From contig DASUHM010000069.1 in NCBI GenBank assembly GCA_036273515.1, positions 29,309-93,308 on the forward strand: a stretch of DNA of 64,000 nucleotides, in the 5' to 3' direction. This DNA is from Gaiellales bacterium (GTDB lineage: Bacteria > Actinomycetota > Thermoleophilia > Gaiellales > JAICJC01). The stretch's first letter is position 1; every line of letters begins with the position of its first letter. The position numbers were made by a program, and so were the translations under genes. A model generated the notes under the pieces. It was given only the letters and a program-made list of their open reading frames with translations, was not told the origin of the DNA and searched no databases. Shown here piece after piece: positions 39,444 through 48,568 of this stretch.

Positions 39444-41960
39444 CTAGGCCGCGTCGGCGAGGCCGCGGACGATCCGCTCGATGTCCGCGGCCGGCACCGG
39501 CTTGCTGAACAGGTAGCCCTGGCCGAGCGGACAGCCCTGCTCGAGCAGGAAGGCACGCTGCTCCTCGGTCTCGATGCCCTCGGCCAGCGGCTGCAGACCG
39601 AGGCCGTCGCACATCCGGATCATCGTCGAGACGAGCACGCGGGCGTGGTCGCCGGGCAGGTCGGCGACGAACGAGCGGTCGATCTTGAGCGTCGTCACGG
39701 CCATCTGGGTGAGCCGGCCGAGCGACGACTCCCCGGTGCCGAAGTCGTCGATCGCAAGGCGCAGGCCGCAGCCGCGGATCTCGTCCAGCACCGGCTCGTT
39801 GCGCTGCGGCGCGTTCATGAAGGCGGACTCGGTGATCTCGATCATCATCCGGTCGGGCGGCAGGCCGTACGACTCGATGGTCTCGACGACCTCGCCCATC
39901 GCGGCCGGCTCCCAGAACGTCGGCGGCAGGTTCACCGAGACGTACAGGTCGATGCCGGCGTCGCGCCATGTCCGGTTCTGGCGGCAGGCCTCGGCGATGA
40001 CCCACTTCGACATCGGCCCGATCAGGCCGGTGCGCTCGGCCAGCGGGATGAAGGAGCCCGGCATGACGAGACGATTGCCGTCCTGCCAGCGCACCAGCGC
40101 CTCGACGCCGACGATCGCGCCGGTCGCGAGGTCGACCAGCGGCTGGTAGTGGAGCACGAGCCGGCCGTCCTCGATCGCGCGCCGCAGCCGCCCGGTCATC
40201 GCCAGCTGCTCGAGCGCGTCGTCCGACGGACGGGTGAAGCGGCGCTGGCCGTCACGGCCGGCGGCCTTGGCCTGGAAGAGCGCGGTGTCGGCGCGCTTCA
40301 GGAGCTCGGCCGGGTCGGCGGCATCCTCGGGGTAGAGGCTGATGCCGACGCTGGCGGGGCAGTAGATCTCGGTGCCGGCGATCTCGGCCGGCGCGCGCAG
40401 CGCCGCCCGCACCCGGTCGGCCATCGCGTCGGCGGCCAGCCCCGTGCCGCCGCCGCCGCGGCCGGGATCGAGATCGGCCAGGAGGATGGCGAACTCGTCG
40501 CCGCCCAGGCGGGAGACGGCGCTCGCATCCTCGACGGCCTCGACGAGCCGGCGGGCGGCCTCCACCACGAGCGCGTCGCCCGCGGCGTGGCCGAAGCTGT
40601 CGTTCACGAGCTTGAAATCGTCCAGATCGACGAGCAGCACCGCGGCGCCCCGCCCGGCCTTCTCCGCGCGGTCGACGGCCTCGCGCACCCGCTGCTGGAA
40701 CATGGCCCAGTTGGGCAGGCCGGTGAGCGGGTCGTGCTCGGCGACGTGGGCGAGCTGCTCCTCGACGCTGCGGTGCGCGGTCATGTCGAGCAGGTAGCCC
40801 TGGCGGCGCGGCCGGCCGGCCTCCTCGTCGTGCACGACGGCCGACTCGTCGAGCACCCAGACGATGCTCCCGTCGGCGCGCACGATGCGGTACTCGGTGG
40901 AGAGCGGGGTGGCGTCGGTGGTCGCCGCCGCCAGCTCGGCGAGCACGCGCTCGCGGTCGTCGGGATGGACGATCTCGGCGAGCAGCGCCGGATTGGCCGT
41001 CCACTCCTCCGGCGCGCGGCCCGTGATCGTCTCGGTCGCAGGGCTGCGGTAGAGCGGGGTGGCGGCGTCGTCGAGGTCGTTCACGTAGATCGCGAGCGGC
41101 AGCTGCTCGACGAGCGTGCGGTAGCGGCCCTCGGCGGCGCGCAGCCGCGCCTCGGAGTCGACCAGGTCCTGCTCGGCCTTCTTGCGATCGGTGATGTCGT
41201 GGATGACGCCCTGGATCTCGAGCGGCGCCCCCTGCGCGTCGCGGACGACGACCGTGCGGTCGTGGAACCAGCGCTCGTTGCCGTCGGCGTCGAGGAGGCG
41301 GTACTCGTCGCGGTACGGCGTCCCGGACGTGACCGCCTCGCGGTAGGCCGCGGCGGCGCGGTCGCGGTCGTCCGGGTGGACGCGCTCCGACCAGCCGTCG
41401 GTGCCGTCGTACCACTGCTCCAGGGGGACCCCGGAGAGCGCCTCGAGCTGCGGGCTGACGTAGATCGGCTCGCCCGAGATCGCCCGGTCGACGTAGGTGA
41501 TGGCGGGCATCTGCTCGACCAGGGCGCGAAATCGGCGCAGCTCCTCCTCCGTGGCGCGATGGCGCTCGGCGTTGCGCACCGCCTCGCCGACGAGGCCGCC
41601 GAGGTCGCGCCAGAAGCCCATGCCGCCCGACGCCAGGTCGGCGGCCGACGCTCCCGCGATCTCGATCAGGCCGGCGGTCTGCTCGTCACACCCGAGCGGG
41701 ACGAGGAACGTCCCGGCGGTCTGCTGCGGGCGGCCGCTCGCGATCGCCTCCCGCCAGGCGGGCTCGAGCGAACGGGTCTCGGCCGGCTCGCCCAGCCGGC
41801 GCAGGCGATCCGTTTCGTCCAGCAGCCATACCTGCGCCGCCCCGCCGACGAGGTCGGGGACATGCGCGTCGAACCTTCGTGCGACCTCGTCCGGATCGAG
41901 CGTGGAGAGGAGCGCGCGCGCGAGCGCGAAAAGCGCGTGTTGACGTGCGGGGGACGCCAC
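39444..41960 (-). CDS. GAF-PAS-PAS-GGDEF-EAL c-di-GMP turnover protein
   Basis: 838 aa from a GTG at 41960. Order: GAF-like sensor (about 5-150), PAS domain one (165-285, YRLLDADGNERWFHDRTV), PAS two (295-415), GGDEF (LGGDEFAIL near 485, so cyclase-competent) and EAL (GVEALVRW near 618, EITESAFM, DDFGTGESSLG, LKIDRSFV, all phosphodiesterase motifs present). No TM helix, so a cytoplasmic sensor, possibly of light, redox or oxygen through PAS. Both activities may coexist. The start is uncertain, as no good ribosome site is seen. Confidence 0.92.
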   Translation of the reverse strand: MASPARQHALFALARALLSTLDPDEVARRFDAHVPDLVGGAAQVWLLDETDRLRRLGEPAETRSLEPAWREAIASGRPQQTAGTFLVPLGCDEQTAGLIEIAGASAADLASGGMGFWRDLGGLVGEAVRNAERHRATEEELRRFRALVEQMPAITYVDRAISGEPIYVSPQLEALSGVPLEQWYDGTDGWSERVHPDDRDRAAAAYREAVTSGTPYRDEYRLLDADGNERWFHDRTVVVRDAQGAPLEIQGVIHDITDRKKAEQDLVDSEARLRAAEGRYRTLVEQLPLAIYVNDLDDAATPLYRSPATETITGRAPEEWTANPALLAEIVHPDDRERVLAELAAATTDATPLSTEYRIVRADGSIVWVLDESAVVHDEEAGRPRRQGYLLDMTAHRSVEEQLAHVAEHDPLTGLPNWAMFQQRVREAVDRAEKAGRGAAVLLVDLDDFKLVNDSFGHAAGDALVVEAARRLVEAVEDASAVSRLGGDEFAILLADLDPGRGGGGTGLAADAMADRVRAALRAPAEIAGTEIYCPASVGISLYPEDAADPAELLKRADTALFQAKAAGRDGQRRFTRPSDDALEQLAMTGRLRRAIEDGRLVLHYQPLVDLATGAIVGVEALVRWQDGNRLVMPGSFIPLAERTGLIGPMSKWVIAEACRQNRTWRDAGIDLYVSVNLPPTFWEPAAMGEVVETIESYGLPPDRMMIEITESAFMNAPQRNEPVLDEIRGCGLRLAIDDFGTGESSLGRLTQMAVTTLKIDRSFVADLPGDHARVLVSTMIRMCDGLGLQPLAEGIETEEQRAFLLEQGCPLGQGYLFSKPVPAADIERIVRGLADAA

Positions 41961-42001
41961 CGCCCGGTCATCGGCCGCAAAGCCGCCTGATTGAGCGGGA
42001 T

Positions 42002-42214
42002 CTACGCTTCGCGGTCGGCCGTGTCGACGTCCAACAGGATGGGCCGGCCGGGCGATGGATGCCACTCGGTGCCGCGGCACATCGGGCACGTCGGCAGCTG
42101 CCGGCGCACGCTGATGCCGTATCCGCACCCGCCGCAGTGGAACTCTCCCCGTGCCGCCGCCCCGGCCTTGAAGCCGGACCGCGCCGACGTCGAATCGACG
42201 ATGGCAATGCCCAT
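42002..42214 (-). CDS. Small zinc-ribbon protein
   Basis: 70 aa. Two Cys-x2-Cys knuckles, FHCGGCGYGISV and LPTCPMCRG, form a rubredoxin-like zinc ribbon. The protein starts MGIAIVDSTSARSGF. It precedes the GGDEF-EAL gene by about 40 nt on the same strand. Unknown role; protein-protein or metal-storage functions are typical of such ribbons. Confidence 0.75.
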   Translation of the reverse strand: MGIAIVDSTSARSGFKAGAAARGEFHCGGCGYGISVRRQLPTCPMCRGTEWHPSPGRPILLDVDTADREA

Positions 42215-42318
42215 GTAAAACCCCCGTGGAACGCCCCGGACCGCGATCGGCGATCCGCCTTTCGCTCAACCTACCGGCGTGTCCGGCGGCGCGCCTACCC
42301 CGCGCGGGGGTTTCGCGG

Positions 42319-42939
42319 CTACTTCTTGGCGGGCTCGTAGTAGGGGTTCGTGCCCGAGGCGTGGTCGGTCACGTCGATGACCCGGGTGATGACCGGCACC
42401 GCCTCGCGCAGCGCCACCTCGATGCCCTGGCGCAAGGTCACGGAGACCATGCCGCAGCCGACGCAGCCGCCACCGAGGCGCAGGTAGGCCGTGCTCTCAT
42501 CGACGGCGACGAGCTCGGCGCTGCCGCCGTGCGCCGCGATGGCGGGGTTGATCTGCTGCTCGAGCACCTGGATCAGCTGCTGGGCGACGTCGCCGGAGAG
42601 GTCGACCGACTCCGGAACGCCGATCGCGGGGCTGGGCGGTGTGCGGTTGTGGATGACGAGGCCGCCGGTGGCGAGGTCGCCCTGGCGGTCGAGCGTCGCC
42701 CCGCGCAGGAGCTCGACGCTCTCGGCCGGGATGACGAGCGAGATCCGGCCGAGGTCGGTCACGCTGGCGTCGGCCGGCGCCTCCGCGAGCGGCTGCAGCG
42801 ACAGGTCGTAGGCGTACTCGCCGCTCTCGACGCCGACCACCTCCACCCACAGCGCGTAGCGCTCCGGATCGGTCTCGCGCGCCCGCACCATCACGGCCTT
42901 CTCGACCGCCGCATCGGTCACGTTCATCACGGTCTCCAC
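42319..42939 (-). CDS. nfuA: NfuA-type Fe-S cluster carrier
   Basis: 206 aa. The N-terminal half resembles an A-type (HesB/IscA-like) domain without its cysteines. The C-terminal half is a NifU domain with the cluster-binding pair in LGGGCVGCGMVSVTLRQGIE. It delivers 4Fe-4S clusters to apoproteins. GTG 42939 lies 13 nt from a TACCCT box; ATG 42927 with GGAG upstream is an equally good start. Divergent from the ATP-grasp gene, 20 bp apart. Confidence 0.88.
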   Translation of the reverse strand: METVMNVTDAAVEKAVMVRARETDPERYALWVEVVGVESGEYAYDLSLQPLAEAPADASVTDLGRISLVIPAESVELLRGATLDRQGDLATGGLVIHNRTPPSPAIGVPESVDLSGDVAQQLIQVLEQQINPAIAAHGGSAELVAVDESTAYLRLGGGCVGCGMVSVTLRQGIEVALREAVPVITRVIDVTDHASGTNPYYEPAKK

Positions 42940-42945
42940 CCCACG

Positions 42946-42952
42946 TAGGGTA
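42946..42952. promoter_or_regulatory. Overlapping divergent -10 boxes (TAGGGTA)
   Basis: TAGGGT on the plus strand is 14 nt before GTG 42960. TACCCT on the minus strand is 13 nt before GTG 42939. The two promoters physically overlap, so they probably exclude each other. Confidence 0.4.
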
Positions 42953-42959
42953 CCGGGCA

Positions 42960-44165
42960 GTGCCCCGCGTGCTCCTCCTGCTGCCGACCGCGACCTACCG
43001 GGCCGAGGACTTCCTGGCGGCCGCCGAGGCGGTCGGCGCGGAGGTGGTCGTCGCGTCGGAGCGGCGCCAGGCGCTGCGAGGTTCGATGGGCGACCGGGCG
43101 CTGCGGGTCGACCTACGCCGGCCCGAGCGCGCGGCGCAGGCGGTGGTGGAGCTGGCGGAGCGGGTCGGGCTCGACGCGGTCGTGGCCGTCGACGACGGCG
43201 GCGTGGCGACCGCGGCGCTCGCCGGCGAGCGGCTCGGGCTCGCGCACAACCCGCCCGCGGCGGTGGCGGCGACCCGTGACAAGGCGGCGATGCGGCGGGC
43301 CTTCCAGGAGGCGGGCATCCCTCAGCCCGGCTTCCGCGTGCTTCGTCCCGGCGACGACGCCGGCTCGGTCGACCTGCCGGCGGTGCTGAAGCCGGTGGCC
43401 CTCTCGGCGAGCAGGGGCGTCATCCGCGCCGACGACCCGGCCGCGGCCCGTGCCGCCGAGGCCCGTATCCGGGCGATCCTGGCGGACGCGGGCGAGGATC
43501 CCGACGGCCCCATCCTGGCCGAGACCTACGAGCCGGGCGCCGAGGTGGCGGTCGAGGCGCTCCTGCGCGGGGGCGAGCTCGAGGTGCTCGCCGTCTTCGA
43601 CAAGCCCGACCCGCTGGAGGGCCCGTACTTCGAGGAGACCATCTACGTGACGCCGTCGCGCCTGCCGGCGGAGCGGCTGCGGCTGGTGGACGAGCTGGCG
43701 GCCGCGGCGGCCCGGGCACTGGGCCTGCGCGAGGGGCCGGTGCACGCCGAGCTGCGCCTGGACGGCGATCGCATCCGGGTGCTCGAGCTGGCCGCGCGCT
43801 CGATCGGCGGGCTGTGCTCGCGGGCGCTGCGGTTCGGGGCCGGCGTCAGCCTCGAGGAGGTCATCCTCCGCCACGCTCTCGGCCTCCCGCTCGGCGACCA
43901 CGCCCGCGAGCGCCAGGCCTCGGGGGTCATCATGCTGCCGATCCGGCGGGCGGGCACCCTGCGGGAGGTGCGCGGGCTCGACGCCGCCCGTGCCGTCCCC
44001 CGAGTGTCGGACGTGCGGATCACGATCGGGCCCGGTCGCCCGGTCGTCCCGCTGCCCGAGGGCGACCGCTATCTCGGCTTCGCGTTCGCGCTCGGCGAGA
44101 CGCCCGCCGAGGTCGAGGCGGCCCTGCGCGCGGCGGATGCCGCACTCGACGTCGTGCTCGACTGA
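42960..44165 (+). CDS. ATP-grasp ligase
   Basis: 401 aa carboxylate-amine/thiol ligase-fold enzyme. Seen: N-terminal Rossmann-like part (VLLLLPTATYRAEDFL), ATP-grasp core (NPPAAVAATRDKAAMRRAFQ, AVLKPVALSASRGV, ETYEPGAEVAVEAL), metal site (HAELRLDG, VLELAARSIGG) and a C-terminal LAL-like cap. It resembles biotin-carboxylase-like amino-acid ligases, perhaps a dipeptide synthetase. The substrate is unknown. Followed after 17 nt by the S9 peptidase, an interesting ligase-peptidase pairing. Confidence 0.85.
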   Translation: MPRVLLLLPTATYRAEDFLAAAEAVGAEVVVASERRQALRGSMGDRALRVDLRRPERAAQAVVELAERVGLDAVVAVDDGGVATAALAGERLGLAHNPPAAVAATRDKAAMRRAFQEAGIPQPGFRVLRPGDDAGSVDLPAVLKPVALSASRGVIRADDPAAARAAEARIRAILADAGEDPDGPILAETYEPGAEVAVEALLRGGELEVLAVFDKPDPLEGPYFEETIYVTPSRLPAERLRLVDELAAAAARALGLREGPVHAELRLDGDRIRVLELAARSIGGLCSRALRFGAGVSLEEVILRHALGLPLGDHARERQASGVIMLPIRRAGTLREVRGLDAARAVPRVSDVRITIGPGRPVVPLPEGDRYLGFAFALGETPAEVEAALRAADAALDVVLD

Positions 44166-44182
44166 GTATTCTCTCGCCGCCC

Positions 44183-46114
44183 ATGCCCGCGCTCTCCCCC
44201 GAGATCATCCGCCGCCAGGCCGCCATCGGGTCGGTCGCGTTGTCGCCCGACGGGGCGACGGTGGCGTACACGCGCCGGACGGTCGCGGGCGACCGTTACC
44301 AGAGCGACCTGTGGCTCGTCCCCTATCGCGGCGGCCGGCCGCGGCAGCTCACGACCGGCGCCTGGAGCGACTCGGCGCCCGCCTGGTCGCCGGACGGGGA
44401 GTCGATCGCCTTCACGAGCGACCGGGGAGGAGAGGACGCCAGGGCGGCCCTGTACCTGATCCGCCCCGACGGCGGCGAGGCCCAGCGCGTCTGCGCGGCG
44501 CCGCACGGCGGCGTCGGCGCCCCCGTGTGGTCGCCGGACGGCACCCGGATCGCGTTCACCGCCGAGGCCGGCCCGGCCCGGTTCTGGACCGGCGACCCGA
44601 AGCGGCGCACGGCCCGGGTGATCCGCACCGTCGACTGGCGCAGCGACGACGGCGAGCGCGAGTACCGCACCCACCTCTTCGTGGTCGCCGCCCGCCCGGG
44701 CGCGCGGCCGGTGCAGGTGACGACGGGCGACCACGACGTCGCCGAGCCGGCCTGGCACCCGGACGGGCGCCGGATCGCCTTCGCCGCCCGGATGGGGGCC
44801 GACGCCGACCTCGACCCCAAGCCCCGCATCTACACGGTGCGGGCAGTGGCGGGCAAGAAGCCGAAGGAGGCCGTCGGGCTGCGCGGCCTGGCCCGGCTGC
44901 CGGCCTGGTCGCCGGACGGCCGCACGCTCGCGTTCCTCGGCACCGACGTCGCGGGCGCGCCCGACCACGCCGAGATCGAGCTCTTCGTCTGGGACGGCGG
45001 CGAGCCCCGCAGCCTCACGACCGCCCTCGACCTGCCGGTCACCATCGCCTTCGGCTCCGACCTGCACGATTGGCTCGGGCCGGAGATGCCGGCGCCGATC
45101 TGGGACGGCGCCGCGCTGGTCGTGCCGATCAACCGCCGCGGCCGTGACGAGGTCTGGCGCGTCCCGCTCGACGGCGACCCGGCTCCGCTCACGTCCGGCG
45201 AGACGACCCTGTCGGCCATCGCCGCCGCCGGCGGCCGCGTCGTCGCGACGCTGACCGACGACGCCTACCCGCCCGAGGTGTGCGCCGTCGAGGACGGGCG
45301 GGCGCGGCGGCTCACCCGCCACGGCGGGGCGTGGCTGCGGCGCCAGCCGGCGCCGACGGTGCGCGAGGTGGACGCCGACGGCGTGCCGGCGTTCCTGTTC
45401 GAGCCGCCGGGCGCGAACGGCCGCTCGGCGCTCGTCCTCACTCCGCACGGCGGCCCCTACGGCGCCCACGCCCCGACCCCGGAGCTGGACACGTGGGCGC
45501 TCGTCTCACGCGGCTACCGGGTGCTCGCTCCGAACATCCGCGGCTCGTGCGGCTACGGCCGCGACTGGGTGGCGGCGATCCAGGGCAAGTGGGGCGGGCC
45601 GGACGCCGACGACCTGATGACGACCGTCGAGTGGGCGGTGCGGCGGCGGCTCGCCGACCCGAAGCGGATCGCGGTCATGGGCCTCTCCTACGGCGGCTGG
45701 GCGGCCAACTGGCTGGCCGGGACGAGCGACCGCTTCGCGTGCGTCATCTCCGAGAACGGGGTCGCCAGCATGGTGGCCGCGCACGCGGTGTCGGCCATCG
45801 GGCCGTCGTACGACCGGGACATCGGCTACGGGCCGATCCACGAGCACCAGGAGGCGCTGGCCGCGTCGTCGCCGATCCGCCACGTCGAGCGGATGACGGC
45901 GCCGATGCTGATGCTCCAGGGCGAGGCCGACCGGGTCTGCCCTCTCGACGACAACTGGCAGCTGTTCGTGGCGCTGCGCGAGCTGGGCCGCGACATCGAG
46001 ATGGTGCTCTACCCCGACGAGCACCACGTGATGATGGCGACGGCCCGGCCCGACCGCCGCATCGACCGGCTGGAGCGCGTGATCGCGTTCCTCGAGAAGC
46101 ACTGCCCAGCCTGA
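44183..46114 (+). CDS. S9-family prolyl oligopeptidase / acylaminoacyl peptidase
   Basis: 643 aa. An N-terminal beta-propeller of WSPDG repeats (PAWSPDGESIAF, PVWSPDGTRIAF, PAWHPDGRRIAF, PAWSPDGRTLAF) gates a C-terminal alpha/beta hydrolase: GLSYGGWAANW (Ser near residue 503), GEADRVCP (Asp) and DEHHVM (His). No signal peptide, so a cytoplasmic oligopeptide hydrolase. The stop codon is the start of a TGAATA repeat arm. Confidence 0.93.
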   Translation: MPALSPEIIRRQAAIGSVALSPDGATVAYTRRTVAGDRYQSDLWLVPYRGGRPRQLTTGAWSDSAPAWSPDGESIAFTSDRGGEDARAALYLIRPDGGEAQRVCAAPHGGVGAPVWSPDGTRIAFTAEAGPARFWTGDPKRRTARVIRTVDWRSDDGEREYRTHLFVVAARPGARPVQVTTGDHDVAEPAWHPDGRRIAFAARMGADADLDPKPRIYTVRAVAGKKPKEAVGLRGLARLPAWSPDGRTLAFLGTDVAGAPDHAEIELFVWDGGEPRSLTTALDLPVTIAFGSDLHDWLGPEMPAPIWDGAALVVPINRRGRDEVWRVPLDGDPAPLTSGETTLSAIAAAGGRVVATLTDDAYPPEVCAVEDGRARRLTRHGGAWLRRQPAPTVREVDADGVPAFLFEPPGANGRSALVLTPHGGPYGAHAPTPELDTWALVSRGYRVLAPNIRGSCGYGRDWVAAIQGKWGGPDADDLMTTVEWAVRRRLADPKRIAVMGLSYGGWAANWLAGTSDRFACVISENGVASMVAAHAVSAIGPSYDRDIGYGPIHEHQEALAASSPIRHVERMTAPMLMLQGEADRVCPLDDNWQLFVALRELGRDIEMVLYPDEHHVMMATARPDRRIDRLERVIAFLEKHCPA

Positions 46115-46140
46115 ATAGACGGGGTCAGACCCCTTATTCA
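46112..46140. repeat. Palindromic repeat, TGAATA arms, GGGGTCAGACCCC core
   Basis: TGAATA (46112-46117), GAC, GGGGTCAGACCCC (46121-46133), T, TATTCA (46135-46140). Provides the S9 stop codon. Lies between convergent genes, so probably acts as a two-way terminator. Confidence 0.75.
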
Positions 46141-46143
46141 GCG

Positions 46144-47103
46144 TCAGCGCTTGATCAGGAGCGACGCGCCGATGGCGCCGCCCAGGTCGCCCAGCGCTGC
46201 CAGGTGCACGGCCGGCGGGCGGGCGTCGACGAACAGGTGCGGCCCCATCTGCTGCTCGATGCGGGCCACGTAGGGCTCGCCGAGGCGGGTGCCGAGCCCG
46301 CCGCCGATCACGACCGCCTCGACGTCGATCAGGTTGACCGCGGAGGCGATTCCGGCGCCCAGGGCCGCGACCGCGCGATCGATCAGGTCGGTGGCGAGCG
46401 CGTCGTGGTGCTCGAGCGCCTCCGCCCACACGCCGCTCGTGAGCGCGACCCGCTTCTTTCGCTCCATGATCTTGAAGAGCGCCGTCTTCTCGCCGCTCTT
46501 CATCCGCCGCCGCGCCTCGAGCTCCATCGCCCGCCGCCCGGAGTACGCCTCCATGCAGCCCTCGCGACCGCACGTGCACTTCGCGCCCTTGCGGCGGACG
46601 ACCATGTGCCCGATCTCGCCGGCGGCGCCGCGGCCGCGCCAGGGCTGGCCGTTGAGGATGATGCCGCCGCCGACGCCCGTGCCCCAGAACACGCCGAGCA
46701 GGGAGCGATAGGGCTTGCCGGCGCCGAGCCGGAACTCGGCCGCGGTGGCCACGCGCACGTCGTTCCCGAGGCCGATCTTCGTGCCGAGCTCCCTGGCGAG
46801 GATGTCGCCGACCTCGATCGTCCGGTTCCAGTCCGGCACGACGTTGTAGGCGTTCGTGACCGTGCCGGCGTCGGGGTCGACCTCGCCCGGCGAGCCGATG
46901 CCGACGCCGTCGAGCGCCGATGTCTCGACCTCCGCCTCCGTGGCCGCGGCCCGCACGGCCTCGGCCATCGCGGCGATCACGCCGTCGGGCCCGCCGTCCT
47001 TCGGGGTCGGGATCCGGGCCCGGCCGCGGACGCCGTTGCGGGCGCCGACGACGACGGCCTGGATCTTCGTACCGCCGAGATCGATACCGCCCCGAAGTCC
47101 CAT
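46144..47103 (-). CDS. ROK-family sugar kinase (glucokinase-like)
   Basis: 319 aa. Seen: ATP motif GIDLGGTKI at the N-terminus, GNDVRVATAAEF, the catalytic-zinc block GEIGHMVV and CTCGREGCMEAYSG (C-x-C-G-x2-G-C), and VVIGGGLG. Phosphorylates glucose or a similar sugar. No N-terminal HTH, so a kinase and not a ROK repressor. ATG 47103 is preferred because a GATATT box ends 8 nt upstream; a GTG at 47121 is possible. Confidence 0.9.
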   Translation of the reverse strand: MGLRGGIDLGGTKIQAVVVGARNGVRGRARIPTPKDGGPDGVIAAMAEAVRAAATEAEVETSALDGVGIGSPGEVDPDAGTVTNAYNVVPDWNRTIEVGDILARELGTKIGLGNDVRVATAAEFRLGAGKPYRSLLGVFWGTGVGGGIILNGQPWRGRGAAGEIGHMVVRRKGAKCTCGREGCMEAYSGRRAMELEARRRMKSGEKTALFKIMERKKRVALTSGVWAEALEHHDALATDLIDRAVAALGAGIASAVNLIDVEAVVIGGGLGTRLGEPYVARIEQQMGPHLFVDARPPAVHLAALGDLGGAIGASLLIKR

Positions 47104-47148
47104 CCGGCCGTAATATCGCACGTCGCCCGCGGATGCGCCTGTGCTCTA

Positions 47149-47154
47149 TACGAT
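47149..47154 (+). promoter_or_regulatory. -10 box TACGAT
   Basis: First base 14 nt before the ATG at 47163. Confidence 0.4.
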
Positions 47155-47162
47155 TGGCGCCG

Positions 47163-48509
47163 ATGACCACCGTCCCCCAAGTCGTTCGCGCCTTCAACGA
47201 CCACGACCTGCACCTCGTCCGGTTCCTCTACTGCGACAACGGCGGCACGATCCGTGGCAAGGCGTCGAGCCGCCACGGCCTTGCCGGCCGCATCGAGAGC
47301 GGCATTGGCCTGACCGTCGCCATGCAGGCGATGAACAGTCTCGACCAGCTCCAGCCCGTGCCGGACATGGGCCCGGTCGGCGAGGTGCGCCTCGTGCCCG
47401 ATCCCGACACCTTCCGGGTGCTCCCCTACGCCCCGCACATGGGTGCGATGTTCGTCGACATGATCGGCCTCGACGGGAACCCGGCGCCGGTGTGCCAGCG
47501 CTCGTTCCTGAAGCGCATGTGCGACCGGCTGGCCGAGCGCGGCCTGCGCGTCGAGATCTCGTTCGAGAACGAGTTCTCGCTTGCCCGCGCCGTCGACGGC
47601 GGCTACGAGCCGGTCGACTCGAGCCTGTGCTTCTCGACGATCGGGATGACCGCCGTCCAGGACGTGATCGACGACCTCGTCGTCGCTCTCGAGGCCCAGG
47701 GGATCGTGCTCGAGCAGTACTACGCCGAGCTCGGCCACGGCCAGCACGAGATCTCGACCGGCCACGCGCCGGCCCTCACCGCCGTCGACCAGCAGATCTT
47801 CACCCGCGAGACGATCCGCGCCATCGCCACCGCCCACGGGCTGGTCGCGTCGCTCGCTCCGAAGCCGTGGCCGCAGAACGCCGGCAACGGCTGCCACATC
47901 CACTTCTCGCTGTGGGAGGGCGACCGTAACCGGTTCCACGACCCGGACGGCCCGGGGGCGACCTCCGCGGAGGCCCGCTCGTTCATCGCCGGCCTGCTCG
48001 AGCACCTGCCCGGCCTGTGCGGGCTGACCGTGCCGAGCTTCAACTCCTACCACCGCATCGTCCCCCACTACTGGGCCGGCGCCTTCACCTGTTGGGGGCT
48101 CGACAACCGCGAGGCGCCGGTGCGGGTGCCGTCGCTCTACGCGGGCCGCGAGGAGGCCTCGACGAACGCCGAGCTGAAGGCGGCTGACGCGAGCTGCAAC
48201 CCGTACCTGGCCGTGGGCGGCCTGATCGCCGCCGGCCTCGACGGGCTGGAGCGCGGCCTCGAGCCGCCCGCGCCGGTGCAGGTCGACCCGGGCACGCTGT
48301 CTCAGGCCGAGCGCGACGCGCAGGGGATCCGGCCGCTGCCCGCGAGCCAGCGTGAGGCGCTCGACGCCCTGGCGGCCGACGAGCTGCTCACGGGCGCGAT
48401 GGGGGACGTCCTCGCCGGCTCCTACCTGGCGGTGCGCAGGTCGGAGTGGGAGGCCTACTCGGCGGCCGACGAGGCCTTCGAGCAGCGGGGCCACTTCGAG
48501 AAGTACTGA
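47163..48509 (+). CDS. Glutamine-synthetase-family ligase (GlnA-like, probably gamma-glutamylation of an amine)
   Basis: 448 aa. GS catalytic fold: SFENEFSL, ELGHGQHEIS, the His loop NAGNGCHIHFSLW, WGLDNREAPVRVP and NAELKAADASCNPYLAVGGLIAAGLDG. The N-terminus (LVRFLYCDNGGTIRGKA) and divergence from housekeeping GS point to a paralogue such as gamma-glutamylpolyamine or gamma-glutamylmethylamide synthetase, or the GS part of FluG. A FluG-type amidohydrolase lies 2.8 kb downstream. It is unlikely to be the main glutamine synthetase. Confidence 0.85.
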   Translation: MTTVPQVVRAFNDHDLHLVRFLYCDNGGTIRGKASSRHGLAGRIESGIGLTVAMQAMNSLDQLQPVPDMGPVGEVRLVPDPDTFRVLPYAPHMGAMFVDMIGLDGNPAPVCQRSFLKRMCDRLAERGLRVEISFENEFSLARAVDGGYEPVDSSLCFSTIGMTAVQDVIDDLVVALEAQGIVLEQYYAELGHGQHEISTGHAPALTAVDQQIFTRETIRAIATAHGLVASLAPKPWPQNAGNGCHIHFSLWEGDRNRFHDPDGPGATSAEARSFIAGLLEHLPGLCGLTVPSFNSYHRIVPHYWAGAFTCWGLDNREAPVRVPSLYAGREEASTNAELKAADASCNPYLAVGGLIAAGLDGLERGLEPPAPVQVDPGTLSQAERDAQGIRPLPASQREALDALAADELLTGAMGDVLAGSYLAVRRSEWEAYSAADEAFEQRGHFEKY

Positions 48510-48568
48510 GACCGCCTGACGGGATTCCGTGCGCTGCTCACGCGCGCGGATTAGCCTAAGGGCTCGGC

